Shown one piece after another: positions 24,001-35,825 of a stretch of 64,000 bases of DNA (position 1 is its first letter; the number at the start of each line of letters is the position of its first letter). Source of the DNA: Mytilinidion resinicola (taxonomy: Eukaryota > Ascomycota > Dothideomycetes > Mytilinidiales > Mytilinidiaceae). Made by a program: the position numbers and the translations under genes. The notes under the pieces were generated by a model. That model had not been told where the DNA came from. It ran no database searches and saw nothing but the letters and a program-made list of their open reading frames with translations. The stretch spans positions 907,983 to 971,982 of the forward strand of contig NW_022985449.1 of assembly GCF_010093595.1 (NCBI RefSeq), read 5' to 3'.

Positions 24001-24336
24001 GATGCCACCCACTAAGACGTCTACGAGGTATACGTAGCACTTGGCCGCATAACGGTACCAGCGAAACATGGAGTTGATGGCCTCCGTGAGCTCTGAACTG
24101 CTAGATTTGTCGATGCAACAGGTATCCACCCAGAAGTATGACAAACCATCTCTTGAAGCTTGTTCACGGCAGAAGTGGAGTTTCTTGTAACCAGCCTTGG
24201 TGTTCCCCAAGCCTGTCACTACATCTTTATAAGTCACTTCTTCGTGATCTGCTCCCCAGGTATGCGAAAGTATGGCATAGGGGGGTATGTCGCCGACAAA
24301 CTCGATCAGGCTGAGGTTGAGGTCCAGAAGACGCAT
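21040..24336 (-). pseudogene. HET-NACHT-ankyrin (fungal NLR-like) gene with four lesions
   Basis: Such proteins combine a HET death effector with a NACHT NTPase and repeats, and act in allorecognition and cell death. The HET frame starts at 24336 (MRLLDLN) with AILSHTWGADHEEV, FWVDTCCIDK and, after a TGA at 23950-23952, RGWTLQELVAP in the same frame; the TGA sits where the family has Trp. A 66-nt intron (23493-23558) joins HET to NACHT: P-loop GKPGSGKS, DGLDECE Walker B. A frame change near 22697-22740 separates it from LSDTALEEWALAKLQEGADGMFLW. A TAA at 21885-21887 then interrupts an otherwise continuous frame into ankyrin-like repeats, and another frame change near 21480 precedes the last repeats ending at 21040. 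Two stops and two shifts make a functional product unlikely. Confidence 0.8.
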
Positions 24337-25961
24337 TGCGGTGCGTATGTTTCCGTTGATGTTGGTAAAGAAATTCTTGCTGATCAGACTTTCAAGCTTT
24401 TGTACATGTCGTGGCCAGTGATGATGGGCATACTCAATAAGGAGAAGAATAGAAACTGTGAAGAGATGTTGAGTGGCGCGACTGCAGCCACGACGCGCAT
24501 CTGGGCATGCAGGCGGGTTGATGAAAGCTCTCGATATGCTACACACACAGTGTCCTTGCAAGATGTGTTGCATGAAGAACGCATTGACGGTCTCAGCCTT
24601 AAGATGAACATTCCCACATCCCTATAAGCGTCCATCTAAAGCACGGAGAACGGTGATGGCATGTCACGTGATATTTAGGTCAATCTTCTCACTGTCTATC
24701 ACCTTCATACGATGGTATCCAACAAGAACAGAAACAAGAGCAAGCATATATCAGTAGTAAAGAAAGTTAAAAGTGAGTTATCTACACTTGTATTACACAA
24801 AACGATAATCTACCTACACAGTAGTACACACCTGGCATCATAAAGCACGTGCAGGTGGAACCCTCCTCCACTCCCCTCAGCTTCGTCCAACCCCTCCCCC
24901 TCCTCGAACAGGCTGTGGGCGGAACCCACCTCCCCTCGCGGCTTGCGTTCCGCAGGGTTCGGGACGCGGCCCACGGCCAGACGAAACGTCACAGCCCATC
25001 GGGATAGCAGCTTGTGGTCGCAGGGTCCTTCAGGCCTCTGATTGGCGCGCGCGCCCTGGTCCGTTTTAGCTGCTTCGCTGGCAGTGCATGAGAGAGAGTC
25101 GAAATAATACTCGCGCCTGGTCTCTGCACTTTTTTCCATTCTCTCTCCCTCGGACTTGCGGCCTGTCGTTCTGCTTTGCTCCCGCATACTGTTTTGTTTG
25201 TTGTGAAGGCTTTGGAATGCGCCAATTCCACCGCCATTGGGAGCGCGCGACCTGGCGACCTTCACCGAAGTCACTGACCAGCGAGCCCTCGAGCTGCCGG
25301 CCTGCACACTGCAGAGCGCATGCCCAGCAGCCACGCATACGCAGCTCTGGGTCGCACTTATCTTCTCAATGCACGGCGTTTTCGTCCTGCTTCACCACTC
25401 GCTTTCATTGAGGCTAGGGCGCGTTTGCGACGCTCAATCTGAGCATTAGATTTGAAGGGGACTCCTCTCCCAAGATACCAGCTATCCTTCACCAAAAGCC
25501 CCCGGCGCCGTATATTTTCCGCCAGTTGCCACCCCGCCCTCCAAGAAACAAAATGATACAGTGTTGATTCCTATGCCAAAAGAAGAACCTTCTCCAATCC
25601 TCGCTCCGCTCCGCTATGAGCGCGGGATATTCCTGTCGTTCGCTCGCTCACTTGGACGCTTATCCATGCCCGCTGGGAAGAATTAAAAAAGGGAGATGAA
25701 ACAGGAGATCGTGCTACGAGCTGTGGAGATTTAGACGGCCATCGCTAGCCTGCAGAATAATCTTCTTTCCATCACATCGTCACATCATTAACTATGTCGT
25801 ATAAAGCTGACTGCCGTATCCGTAAAAGCATAGGCGTCGTAGAAAGTCGTCAAGCAACCGGAGCTGGCACCCACCTCTCCAATGTCTACCCCTCGTTAGA
25901 TCATCCACATTCGACAAAACCGGTTTCGAGAAATCGCACCTTCCAACTGCGCGCGAGCGCC
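24337..25961. other. Intergenic region
   Basis: This holds the upstream flank of the HET-NACHT-ankyrin locus and the 3' flank of ARL8. No gene is supported; overlapping open frames at 24810-25450 on both strands lack domains. A CACGTG site (TCACGTGAT) lies at 24666-24671. Confidence 0.45.
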
Positions 25962-27036
25962 TCATTTGCTGGACCGCGCAATCAACCACTGGAGGACGGC
26001 ATCCAGATTGGTCTCTTCCTTGGCGCTGATGCCGTAGCAGCTGACCTCCCGGTGCGTCACGGCCTTGAGGTTGAGGGCTTCGATCAGATCGTCGACTGAT
26101 AGCTTGTCCGGGAGGTCCGACTTGTTGCCAAGTACCAGGAGAGGAATGCCCTCCAAGGCAGGCTTCTCAAGCAGCAGTTTGAGCTCCTCACGTGCTACCG
26201 GGAGCGCCTCCTTGTCCGCCGAGTCGACAATGAATCTGGATACTGCCATCAGCGATGGTCTGGCTTGGGCACGTGGTGTCTTTACACGATCGCATTCACA
26301 CCCCTACAATACCTCTCCCACATGGACCGGAACCGGGGCTGGCCTCCGAGGTCCCAGCTGCCACACCCACATCGTCAGCGCGGAGTTCTCAGATCTCGTG
26401 ATGCTGCGCGGCATCTCCGATCCGGGTACTCGACTCGGATGGCTGCATCGATCCTCGGGACTACTGCTTACCACTTCAATGTAACATGCCCTTTCTGGAC
26501 ACGCTTCATGTTGAATCCAACCGTCGGAATGGAGCTGTGGCCTTGGATCAGTTGCTGGACCAAAAAAGAGGCGGATGCGGGACGACGCCACATGGCACCA
26601 ATAACGAAAAGAAAGAAGCCGCAAGGGCTGCGCGACTCGGAACGGCATCGACGTACTCGATGGTGAACTCTCCTCCCTAAGCCAATCGGTTAGATGGATG
26701 CTGCCGACGAGACATCCGTGAGGTTGCACGGGGATTGTCCCAAAACGGTAGACACTCACCGCCAGAACTCTCAGCAGCGACGTCTTGCCGGCGTTTTGCA
26801 GCCCGATCATGGTGATGTCCATCTCGGTGGCCCTGCACAGGAGAGGGGGTCAGTCATAGGCACTGCAAATACTTGGATGCATATTTGCTTTTTTCAGGTA
26901 CGAATTTGCTGGAAAGAAGGCGACAGATGCGGCACGAGGCAGCGGGGAAACGAGCGGGGCGACGGGCGCGGAGCGGGCAGACAGACCAGAAGAGGCGCAG
27001 GAGCCAATCGTAGAGGCGACGGAAGAAGCCTGCCAT
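25962..27036 (-). CDS. arl8: ARL8-type small GTPase
   Basis: Arl8 is an Arf-like GTPase; in animals it moves lysosomes, and filamentous fungi keep an orthologue that yeast lacks. My six-exon model is 27036-26987, 26832-26760, 26676-26657, 26534-26472, 26357-26286 and 26235-25962. It gives 183 aa (animal Arl8 is 186). Motifs in order: amphipathic N-terminus [14 protein letters not shown]-loop [11 protein letters not shown], switch [11 protein letters not shown], switch [29 protein letters not shown] (NKxD) and SAKE. All phases close. Exon 3 is only 20 nt, and the first donor is GTCTGT. GTP-binding motifs are intact. There is no Gly-2 myristoylation site, as expected for Arl8. It is divergent from RPA135. 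Confidence 0.93.
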
Positions 27037-27567
27037 GGTGGGCGCGGTGGGCGGTGGTTGATTGTTTGCTTGGGAGAATTGGTGGTGAAGCGGGTGTAGG
27101 TGGTGAGAGAAGGCCTATCCTTGCTGCGGGGCAGAGGCAGTGGGGCGCGGCGCAACAGCGACTTGGGCGTGGAGGATAGAGATCGTGAACGAGCGCGCAA
27201 TCCAACCTGAGGGTAGGAAGGAGAGGAGCAAGCGTCGCGCGAGGTGAACGATTCCGCCGCTGAGGACCCCAAGTCTTGTGCACTGGCAGCCTTCTCGGCA
27301 ACCCAACCGTGGCTGGGCCCAAAACCGCCTACTGCCGCTATCGATAGCAAAAGCCCCCGATTCTTTTTTCTGTGAATTTTGCTGCCGTCCGAAGTGATCC
27401 TCTGCACCATCCGCCCCCAACCCTCAGCCCTCACCTATTGCTGCGACGCTGGCTATCGCAAGCTGGTGCTCTCTGCTGCACGCCCCCAGCTGCTCGTCTC
27501 GCAAACCATTACGGGCGCCCGCTCTCTTCCCGCCATACAACGCGCACCAATTCCGCCCGCCGCAGCT
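27037..27567. promoter_or_regulatory. Bidirectional promoter, ARL8 / RPA135
   Basis: These 531 bp separate the ATGs of two divergent housekeeping genes. The RPA135 frame stays open upstream of its chosen ATG, but that extension is non-conserved in character. No other gene is seen. Confidence 0.55.
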
Positions 27568-30500
27568 ATGGCCCCATCACGAACGAGCCAGAAATGGGGC
27601 ACAGAATTCGACACTGTCCGCCGACAGAAGCTGTTTCAGAATCCGCCCACTGACCGGACTGCCTACCCGGCCCTCGTGGAGGCCATAAAACCTCACATAC
27701 AGTCTTTCAACACCATCCTCGAACGCGGAGGTATCCTCGACCATGCCATCAAGGACATTGGCACCAAAGTGTTCCTCGATGGAGACCCATACCTGGCGGA
27801 CGCCCAACCCCGGAACAAGCTCAGTGTTCGGATACGCGATGTCTTCGTCGAGAAGCCTCAATTACCACCTACGAACAAGTTTGCGCTCAACGAGCGGAGG
27901 ATCATGCCGGCTGAGGCCAGAGAGCGGCATGGCACCTACAGAGGCCGCATGTCAGTGCGGCTGGAATACAGAATCAACGACGATCCATGGATAGAGACTG
28001 TGAGGGAAATGGGACAGGTGCCTATCATGCTTAAGGTGGGCTCTCCAGTTTCTGTTTGTACCATAAATTCTAATTGTGCAAATTTTAGTCAAATCGATGT
28101 CATCTCGAAAACATGACACCCCGCCAACTCGTCGATGCGAAGGAAGAATCGGAGGAGCAGGGTGGATACTTCATTGTCAACGGCAATGAGAAGCTTATCC
28201 GCATGCTCGTGGTGAATAAGCGGAACTACCCAATGGCCATCACTCGATCCTCTTTCGCAAACCGTGGGCCTACATACTCTAAATTTGGCGTACAAATTCG
28301 ATGCGTACGGAAAGACCAGACATCACAGACCAACGTCCTACACTACCTCAACGACGGCAACATCAACTTCCGGTTTTCGTGGAGGAAGAGGGAATACTTG
28401 GTGCCCATGATGATGATCCTGAAAGCACTCGTGGAGACCAACGACCGAGAAATCTTCGAAGGAATCGTGGGCGCTGCTGGGTCAAAAGGTCTACAAGAGA
28501 AGCAATTCGTGACCGATCGACTGGAGGTCCTTCTGCGAACGTACAAGGTATTCGGATTGCATGGAAAGGCCAAGACAAGGGCACATCTGGGGGACAAGTT
28601 CAGACCTGTCTTGAGAGTTGCAGAGGATATGAGCGATGAAGATGCTGGTACCGAGTTCCTAAAAAGAATTGTGCTCGTTCACTTGGGCGACGGCAAAGTT
28701 ACGGATGAGCAAAACGCCGACAAATTCAAGCTCCTCCTGTTCATGGTCCGGAAGTTATACGCGCTTGTAGAAGGAGATTGCGCCGAGGACAATCCGGATG
28801 CTGTTCAAAATCAGGAAATTCTCCTAGGAGGCCACCTATATGGCCAGATCCTGAAGGAGAGACTGGACGAATGGCTATTTTCGATCAGACTCTCGCTCCA
28901 GAAATGGGGCAGGACGAGTAACTGGCTCTCTTTCACATCACCAGAATTCAAGAAAGATTTCATCTCAAAAGTAATACGGAAAACTAACGAGAACATTGGT
29001 CATGACATTGAGTACTTCATGTCTACCGGAAATCTCGTTAGTACCAGTGGCCTGGATCTTCAGCAAACGTCTGGCTTCACGGTTGTTGCTGAAAAAATTA
29101 ATTTCTATCGATTCATAAGTCATTTCCGAATGGTCCACAGAGGAAGCTTCTTTGCACAGCTAAAGACAACAACTGTCCGAAAATTACTTCCGGAAAGTTG
29201 GGGCTTCTTATGCCCTGTACACACGCCTGATGGAAGTCCTTGCGGTCTGCTTAACCATTTTGCACACAAATGTGTCTTAGCTACCCACAACGTCGACGTT
29301 TCAGCAATTCCACAGCTTGTAGCCCAACTAGGAGTCACCAGCAAGTCGTCAGCATCACTTGACGAAAGCGTTGTAGTGCAGCTGGACGGCCGTGTTCTAG
29401 GATTCTGCACACCAAAGCAGGCCAGAGTCATTGGGGATACGTTAAGATATTGGAAGGTAGAAGGCACCCACAACGTCCCTTTGGAGCTTGAAGTCGGCTA
29501 TGTCCCAAATTCTAACGGTGGCCAATACCCTGGAGTCTACATATTTTCACAGTCTGCCCGGATGTACCGACCAGTCAAGTACCTACCACTCGAAAAACTT
29601 GACTACGTCGGACCATTCGAGCAACCGTACATGTCCATCGCATGCACAGATCCAGAAATCGTGTCAGGAGAGTCTACGCACGTCGAGTATGACCCTACCA
29701 ACATTCTTTCGATTGTCGCAAACATGACACCCTTTTCCGACTTCAACCAGAGTCCCCGAAATATGTATCAATGTCAGATGGGCAAGCAGACCATGGGAAC
29801 ACCAGGAGCAGCAATACGTTATCGCACAGATAATAAGACATACAGACTTCAGACAGGTCAAACGCCGGTTGTCCGAGCGCCTCTACATAACGAATACGGC
29901 CTAGACAACTTTCCAAACGGTACGAACGCCATTGTAGCCGTCATCTCGTACACAGGTTACGACATGGACGACGCTATGATTCTGAACAAGTCTTCCCACG
30001 AGCGAGGATTCGCTCACGGTACCATCTACAAGACTAAACTTTGCCAACTCGAGGAAGGATCCCAACGCTCCCGCTCGGCAAAAAGTATCCAAAAGCTATT
30101 CGGCTTTGCGCCTGGCGGACTGATTCGTGCGCAGTGGCGCGACACGTTGGACGATGACGGCTGGCCACATATTGGCGCGCAACTCCAAAAAGGGGATATT
30201 CTTGCCGCCTGGCATACCGTCTCATATGATCCTGCGACTGGGGATTATATCAACCGTGATGGACGGACAGAATTCGTAAAATACAAGGATGACGAAACCG
30301 CTTTCGTGGACGAGGTGCGCATCATCGGGTCAGAGAATGGCAACGAACCATGCCAGACCATCAGCGTCAAGCTCCGTGTTCCTCGATCACCTGTGATTGG
30401 TGATAAGTTCTCTTCTCGACATGGACAGAAAGGTGTCTGCTCCCAAAAATGGCCAGCAATCGACATGCCTTTCAGCGAGTCTGGCATGCAACCCGACATC

Positions 30501-31238
30501 ATCATCAACCCGCACGCTTTCCCGTCTCGTATGACCATTGGTATGTTTGTCGAGTCCCTGGCTGGGAAATCGGGTGCTCTGCATGGCCTTGCTCAGGATT
30601 CAACGCCGTTCAAATTCGACGAGGAAAACACGGCGGTTGACTACTTTGGCCATCAGCTCAAGAAGGCAGGATACAACTACTACGGCAACGAGCCGATGTA
30701 CAGTGGTATCACTGGCCAAGAGCTCGCCGCTGATATTTACATCGGCGTAGTATACTACCAACGTCTCCGTCACATGGTGAACGACAAGTTCCAGGTCCGA
30801 ACGACTGGCCCAGTTGACGACCTCACCGGCCAACCTGTCAAGGGTCGTAAGAAGGGAGGTGGTATCCGTGTCGGAGAGATGGAACGTGACTCCCTACTAG
30901 CTCACGGAACGGCTTTCTTGCTCCAAGACAGACTGATGAATTGTAGTGATTATGTTCGGACGTGGGTGTGCAGGGCTTGCGGCTCGTTCATGAGCACCTC
31001 CCCTACTGTGAGCCAGTACAGCAGGAGAAAAATGGGGACTGGTATCACCAGGTGTAGGAGATGTGCTAAACGAGCGGACGGGTTCGAGCCTAAGGCGAAG
31101 GTTTGGGAGGATGGAGAAGGCGTTAGGTGGACTGGGGGTGACGACGTCGCTGTCGTTGCTGTACCGGGGGTGTTGAAATATCTGGATGTCGAGTTTGCGA
31201 GCATGGGCGTCAAGATGCGGTATAAGATCGAGCCTTGA
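27568..31238 (+). CDS. rpa2: RNA polymerase I second-largest subunit (RPA135)
   Basis: This is the beta-like catalytic subunit of the nucleolar enzyme that transcribes rDNA. Exons 27568-28035 and 28089-31238 give 1205 aa (yeast Rpa135 is 1203). The 53-nt intron has a GTGGGC donor. I chose the ATG at 27568 (MAPSRTSQ) because the longer open frame upstream looks unconserved. Diagnostic blocks: GGYFIVNGNEKLIRMLV, LLPESWGFLCPVHTPDGSPCGLLNH, GYDMDDAMILNKSS, GDKFSSRHGQKGVCSQKW and PMYSGITGQ, a subunit-typical order. A C-terminal zinc site is formed by CRACGSF and CRRCAK. All the conserved active-site blocks I can recognise are present. Confidence 0.97.
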
Positions 31239-31755
31239 GCGAGAAAAGTGTATGTTTTGGAGTATGGTGCATGGGCATGGGCGTATGGGTCGAGCATAGT
31301 CTGCATGATATGAATGAAGATCTTTACTGAACCAAAAATGGGTTCAAACGCCTACTATCTTCTCGACAACTTGCTCTCGTAAGGTCCTGCTTTCATAAGC
31401 TACATGACTAACGCTCTGGGATATTACTTAGCGCTATAGAAGCATTTAAGTTCGACGGCGTTGGACAAAACTCCAACTCCTCCCCTTGCACAACATGGCA
31501 ATTTCTCGCCCCCAAAAGCGTATGCACGGATACTCTCCAGTGTATAGAAGCAACAAGTGTCACTGAAGACAAAGAGCAGTAGTATTTAAGAGTTGGACTT
31601 TCAGCCCATCTAATTGACGATTAGGGCGCTGAGTCTTGGCGAAACCGGGACCAGTCAGATAACCGTCCTCCGATACAAGACAGTGGAAGAAGCGCACTCA
31701 GAGTGACGATTAGGGCGCCATCAAAGAATTGTGCCACCTTTTGCCACATCCAATA
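31239..31755. promoter_or_regulatory. Intergenic region with a 15-bp direct repeat
   Basis: No gene is seen. TGACGATTAGGGCGC occurs at 31615-31629 and again at 31703-31717, within 140 bp of the downstream ATG. It is a candidate binding site pair for the homeobox gene promoter. Confidence 0.5.
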
Positions 31756-34169
31756 ATGGACGGGTCCATGAGCGAGCAGGATTTTCAGAGGCTCTTGGAT
31801 TCTATTCCGGTGCAGGATCCGAACCTTCTCGGCACTTGGGATACATCTCTTGACCTTACAGGTATAGGAAGCGGAGTTCCTCAGGATGATTACCTTGGAG
31901 GGCTGTCCGAGTCAGTTGTTTTGCTGTTCTTTTATTACGGAAGTTCGTTAACAGGCTTCACAGCTGGCCCTCTTCCTACATCAACCGGCCCCTTCCGGGT
32001 ATGCCATTAACCACGAAAGATGGACTGGTTCCACAGAATCTGGAGTTGAGCCCCCTTTCAGGACTAGACCCTTCTCAAGTTTCTCCTTACTCGAGTGGTC
32101 AGCTGCAGTGGCAAGATCTCAGCGACCTGAACCTTACGGAGCCCTGGGACCAAGGATACGACTTGCCATCCACCTTATTCCAATTCGACGACCTTAATCC
32201 CCCCAAGAACCCAGCAGACCAGCAAAATACCAGTTATGGAGAGGTCTCTGGAGACGATGACAAGCCAAGCAAGAGGACTCGTATCCCTCTCGAAGCTAAA
32301 AAATTGTTGGAAGCCAGCTTTGAGCAACACCGACACGATCCTTATCTGCAGAAGAATGACCTGAAAGAGCTTGCGGATGCTACAGGTCTATCACTACGTC
32401 AAGTTCGAACCTTCTTTGCAAATGCTAGAGTTCGGAAGTTGCCTCCAGTAACGTCGAGTTCTCCTTCAGCCGAGCCCGAGCAGAGTCCACTGCCAATTCC
32501 GGCCAACGACACGCAGACTTCACTTGCAAAGCGTAGACGACACTCCAAGCCGTCCAAGCCGAATAGCTCAGGACCATGTGCCGCTGTGCGCGTACCCCGA
32601 CCATCCTCTCTGAAGCAACAAGATCCTATGCAGCGTTTCCTTTCGAGTTCACCGGAAGATGAAGGACTTTCAGAGGACGCCATTAGTAAAGCTGCTGCGT
32701 CCTTTTCGGACAAGAATACTGTTACTCGGCCACCGTTCTTAACGGGAGAGAATTCTACCAAGAGTGATGCAGTTTCAGTGGCCAATTCGGCGTTGAGCAG
32801 CAATTCTGGTTCCGGGTCTTCACTCGCAAGCGTTGATTCCGCAACCCATCGAGGGCCACGTCGAGGTCGCAAAAGGCAGCGAGATCAAACGACCAAAGAG
32901 CCAATAACGGTCATCAGACGTCCCTCCGACCCGTCGAAGATATACCAATGTAGCTTCTGTACGTCAGACTTCACACAGAAGTACGACTGGCGCCGCCACG
33001 AAGAATCTGTACACTTTCCTCAGAAAGAATGGATCTGTATGCCTGACGGCCCGGCTTACGACGATGACGATGGGACAGCACGTTGTGTCTTGTGCAACGA
33101 AGCTCTCCGACTGCCCTCACACTTCGAAACCCATAATTGTGCCAGTTGCCTTACAAACCCGCGTGCCGAACGTACCTTTACGCGCAAAGACAAGCTTCTC
33201 CAACATATCGCTCAGGTTCACAGGATCGTCCAATTCGAGAACGATAAAAAGCTTAATTGGTGTCGACCTATCCAACATAAGATCACAATCACTTGTGGCA
33301 TTTGCGGTATACACCCCACCACTTGGGCAGAGCGCAGTGACCATCTCGCCAATCATTTCGCAGAGGGACATGGCATGCAATTTTGGATTGGCCCGCCCGG
33401 TGGGATCGTGGCAAACAACGGCGACACTCAACCTGAAGTTCAAGCTAACCAAAGCCATAGGGAAGATCTTCTCCAACAGAACCGCACCATGTGCCCGATC
33501 TGTCCAGAGGTCTTGCCAACGCACTTGGAGGCTTTATACCACAAGCGTGTGGCGCACAACTACTACTGCATCACGGATCAAACCCCTCCGTATAGCTGTC
33601 CAGCTCCAAGAGTAGCTACGCCGCCACCTAAGCCTCGCAATGATATGAGGCAGGTTAGTGACACAACCTTCACAGTCAGCACAAAGAAGCGGGTCGAAGA
33701 CAAGAGCTCGCTGTCAACAAGCTGGAAGGAGGGTGATCCGAATTATGCATACACAGGTGGAGGCCCGACTACAGCTTTCATGCCGAACAACAGCCTCTAC
33801 ACGGCATCGGCCATGAACACTAGCACAGTCGGCAGCCAGCCCTCTACTAGAATGCCTTTCACGAAACCCTCCCACCTGGCCGCCCTCAAAGCCTCTCGCG
33901 GAGACGTCGAATATCCTACTCGAGGTGCCGATAGCTTTTCTCTCCCAACTCCTGGCTTCGTCGTCGCTACGCGGCGCAATCTCACACAGTGGAGGGGACA
34001 AGGGGGTGTGCCACAGAAATTAGTTGGAGAGAGTGGAGCACCGAAGGCGCCAAATTGGAAGGAAGGCACGGGGATGAGACTAGCGGGTGATGGGGAGGTA
34101 GGCAATGGTGGAGGGCCGAGTGGGAGTGGGAACGTGAAGGCGGTTTGGGGGCCATGGGGGCCGAAGTGA
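31756..34169 (+). CDS. Homeodomain plus C2H2 zinc-finger transcription factor
   Basis: Exons 31756-31910 and 31955-34169 give 789 aa. The 44-nt intron (GTCAGT donor, GTTAACAG acceptor) keeps the frame. Residues 1-150 are acidic and probably an activation region. A homeodomain lies at about residues 157-215, starting SKRTRIPLEAKKLLEASFEQH and ending in the recognition helix LRQVRTFFANARVRK; the usual WFxN Trp is replaced (FFAN). A Ser-rich linker follows. A first C2H2 finger starts at Cys384 (CSFC, HEESVH), then further Cys/His modules (CVLCNEAL, KLLQHIAQVH, CGICGIHP, CPICPEVL with HKRVAH). The C-terminal 150 residues are low complexity. Homeobox-C2H2 fusions are known in Pezizomycotina; target genes are unknown. 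An ATG nine codons upstream (31729) is an alternative start. Confidence 0.85.
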
Positions 34170-34727
34170 GGGTGTTTTCAAAGCGAGTATTGGGTTTCTT
34201 TTATGCACGGCCATTAGCAGTGTAGATGGGAGGGAATGCCTTACGATGTGATGAAGACCAAATGGTCATGATTTATGAATTGTAGAACGGCGTTTCGTAG
34301 ATCTCTGTAGGGCTAGATCACGTGTATTCACGTGAAAGATGCCAAGAGAGTGAATTGTTTATGCCTTGGAGCCCGATCTCGAACTTTTACAACTTGATTT
34401 AATTCATCGTATGGTGATGGAGATGGCCCAGCCACTTTAAAGAACCCTTTCGTCTCATCTCCTCTCGACTCGGTAGTTGAGGGCCACGTGGGACCACATG
34501 GTATCTGTAAGAAAGAGTGACTTGTTTATGCCTTGACACTCGAACTCGATCTTGTACGAGTTTAATCCACTTGATGGAGATCATCCTTAGCATGATACTT
34601 CAGTATTTCGTCTCATCTTATATCGGCCAGGCCCGTGCTGAAATCTACGCACAGGGCCCACCGCCCAACGTCAACATTCACCACCAACCACCATTCCCCT
34701 CCCCAAAGAGCTCTCCAAGACACCACA
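34170..34727. promoter_or_regulatory. Intergenic region with duplicated promoter segment and CACGTG sites
   Basis: CACGTG occurs at 34319-34324, 34329-34334 and 34485-34490. The first two are 10 bp apart, one helical turn. A diverged direct duplication of about 160 bp is visible: a GAGTGAMTTGTTTATGCCTTG core near 34348 and 34515, and TTTCGTCTCATCT near 34449 and 34606. No gene is seen. It is probably the promoter of the ankyrin gene. Confidence 0.55.
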
Positions 34728-35825
34728 ATGCCGACCTCCGTTCGCTCGCTACTTAATTTAAGATGTATGCACTCTATCCCAGGTTCTATATACAAACCTA
34801 ACAAATTGCCCTCTAGGATCGACGTCCCCCGCCGCCTCCGCCGTGCCATCCTCCTCAACGACCTTTCCCTCGTGAAGCGCATTGTACGCAACAACCCGAC
34901 TTTTCTGCGCAATCCAGACTTTGGGGATAAGAGCAATACTAGTCTACACCTTGCGGCGAAGCAGGGGTTTAGGGAGATTGCTGTAGGTCAAGCTGTTTCC
35001 TGTATTCGATGGTGGGTTGGATAGGAACATGAGGGCCATTGAGGTACTCAGATGTAGTAGCTGACATCTACAACGCAGGAATTCCTCATCGACGCCGGCC
35101 ACGAAGATGAAGGCGTAAGCCGCAACGGCGACTGGGAGACCCCCCTCATGCTCGCCGCGTCGTCCGGCAAAGCAGACGTCGGCGTGCTCCTCGTCGAGCG
35201 CTTCCCGGAATGCGTGCCGTGGGAGAATAAGGAGGGGATGGATGCCGTAAGGCCCCCTTCCCCAAGCCTTTCTTTACAAACTCTGGCTAATGACTTATTA
35301 CAGCTCATGCTCGCCTCCCGCACCGGCACCCTCCCTCTCCTCCCCCCGCTCCTCCACACCTCCCCCACGATCATCTCCCACCACGACGCCTCTGGCAACA
35401 CGGCCCTGCACCACGCCTCTGCCGCCGGCGAGCTCAAAGCCCTCCGCATGCTGCTGACCTACGGCGCGAACCCCCTCGCGCAGAACGCGTACTCGTGGAC
35501 CCCGGTGCACTACTCCGCGACCCAGGCCGCGGAAGTATACTTCAAGAACCTCGTCGGGGAGTTCGAGAGGCAAAGGGTGGAACTTGGTAGGGAGAAGCGT
35601 GAGAGAGAGAGACAGAGATTGGGGGGGGTGAGGCTGGTGACGAGTGAGGACGCGATGGCGGGGATGAGGGGGGGCAGGGCGAGCTTGGATGATGGGGAGG
35701 TGCTGAAGCCGCCGAGTGTGGAGTGGAGTCCGGTAGAGAGTAGGAGGGCGATGACGCCGACGGCGAGGAGTGAGGGGTGGTTTGGGGGGAATGGGGGCCG
35801 GGCGAGGGCGAGTAGTGGGGATTAG
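34728..35825 (+). CDS. Ankyrin-repeat protein
   Basis: Exons 34728-34982, 35079-35246 and 35304-35825 give 314 aa; both introns restore phase 0 and have CTGAC/CTAATGAC branch sites. The N-terminal half carries about four ankyrin-type repeats: RRAILLNDLSLVKRIVRNNP, then SLHLAAKQGFREIAEFLID, ETPLMLAASSGKADVGVLLVE and TALHHASAAGELKALRMLLTYGANP. A charged helix (FERQRVELGREKRERERQR) and a Gly/Ser-rich tail follow. The layout resembles small fungal ankyrin proteins such as yeast YCR051W, of unclear function. A CCTAAC branch and CTCTAG acceptor near 34800-34818 hint at one more intron, but removing it breaks the frame, so I left it in. Confidence 0.8.

Noticed and set aside
24336..24573. Upstream extension of the HET frame to 24573
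   Set aside because: HET proteins typically start at the MRLL motif. The extension has no HET-like residues.
26694..27434. Several long open frames on both strands around the ARL8/RPA135 promoter
   Set aside because: They overlap ARL8 exons and the shared promoter and are low complexity. None has a recognisable domain, and ARL8 explains the minus strand.
34762..34818. An extra intron in the ankyrin gene (GTATGC donor, CCTAAC branch, CTCTAG acceptor)
   Set aside because: Removing the 52 nt puts a stop directly after the junction, while reading through keeps an open frame.
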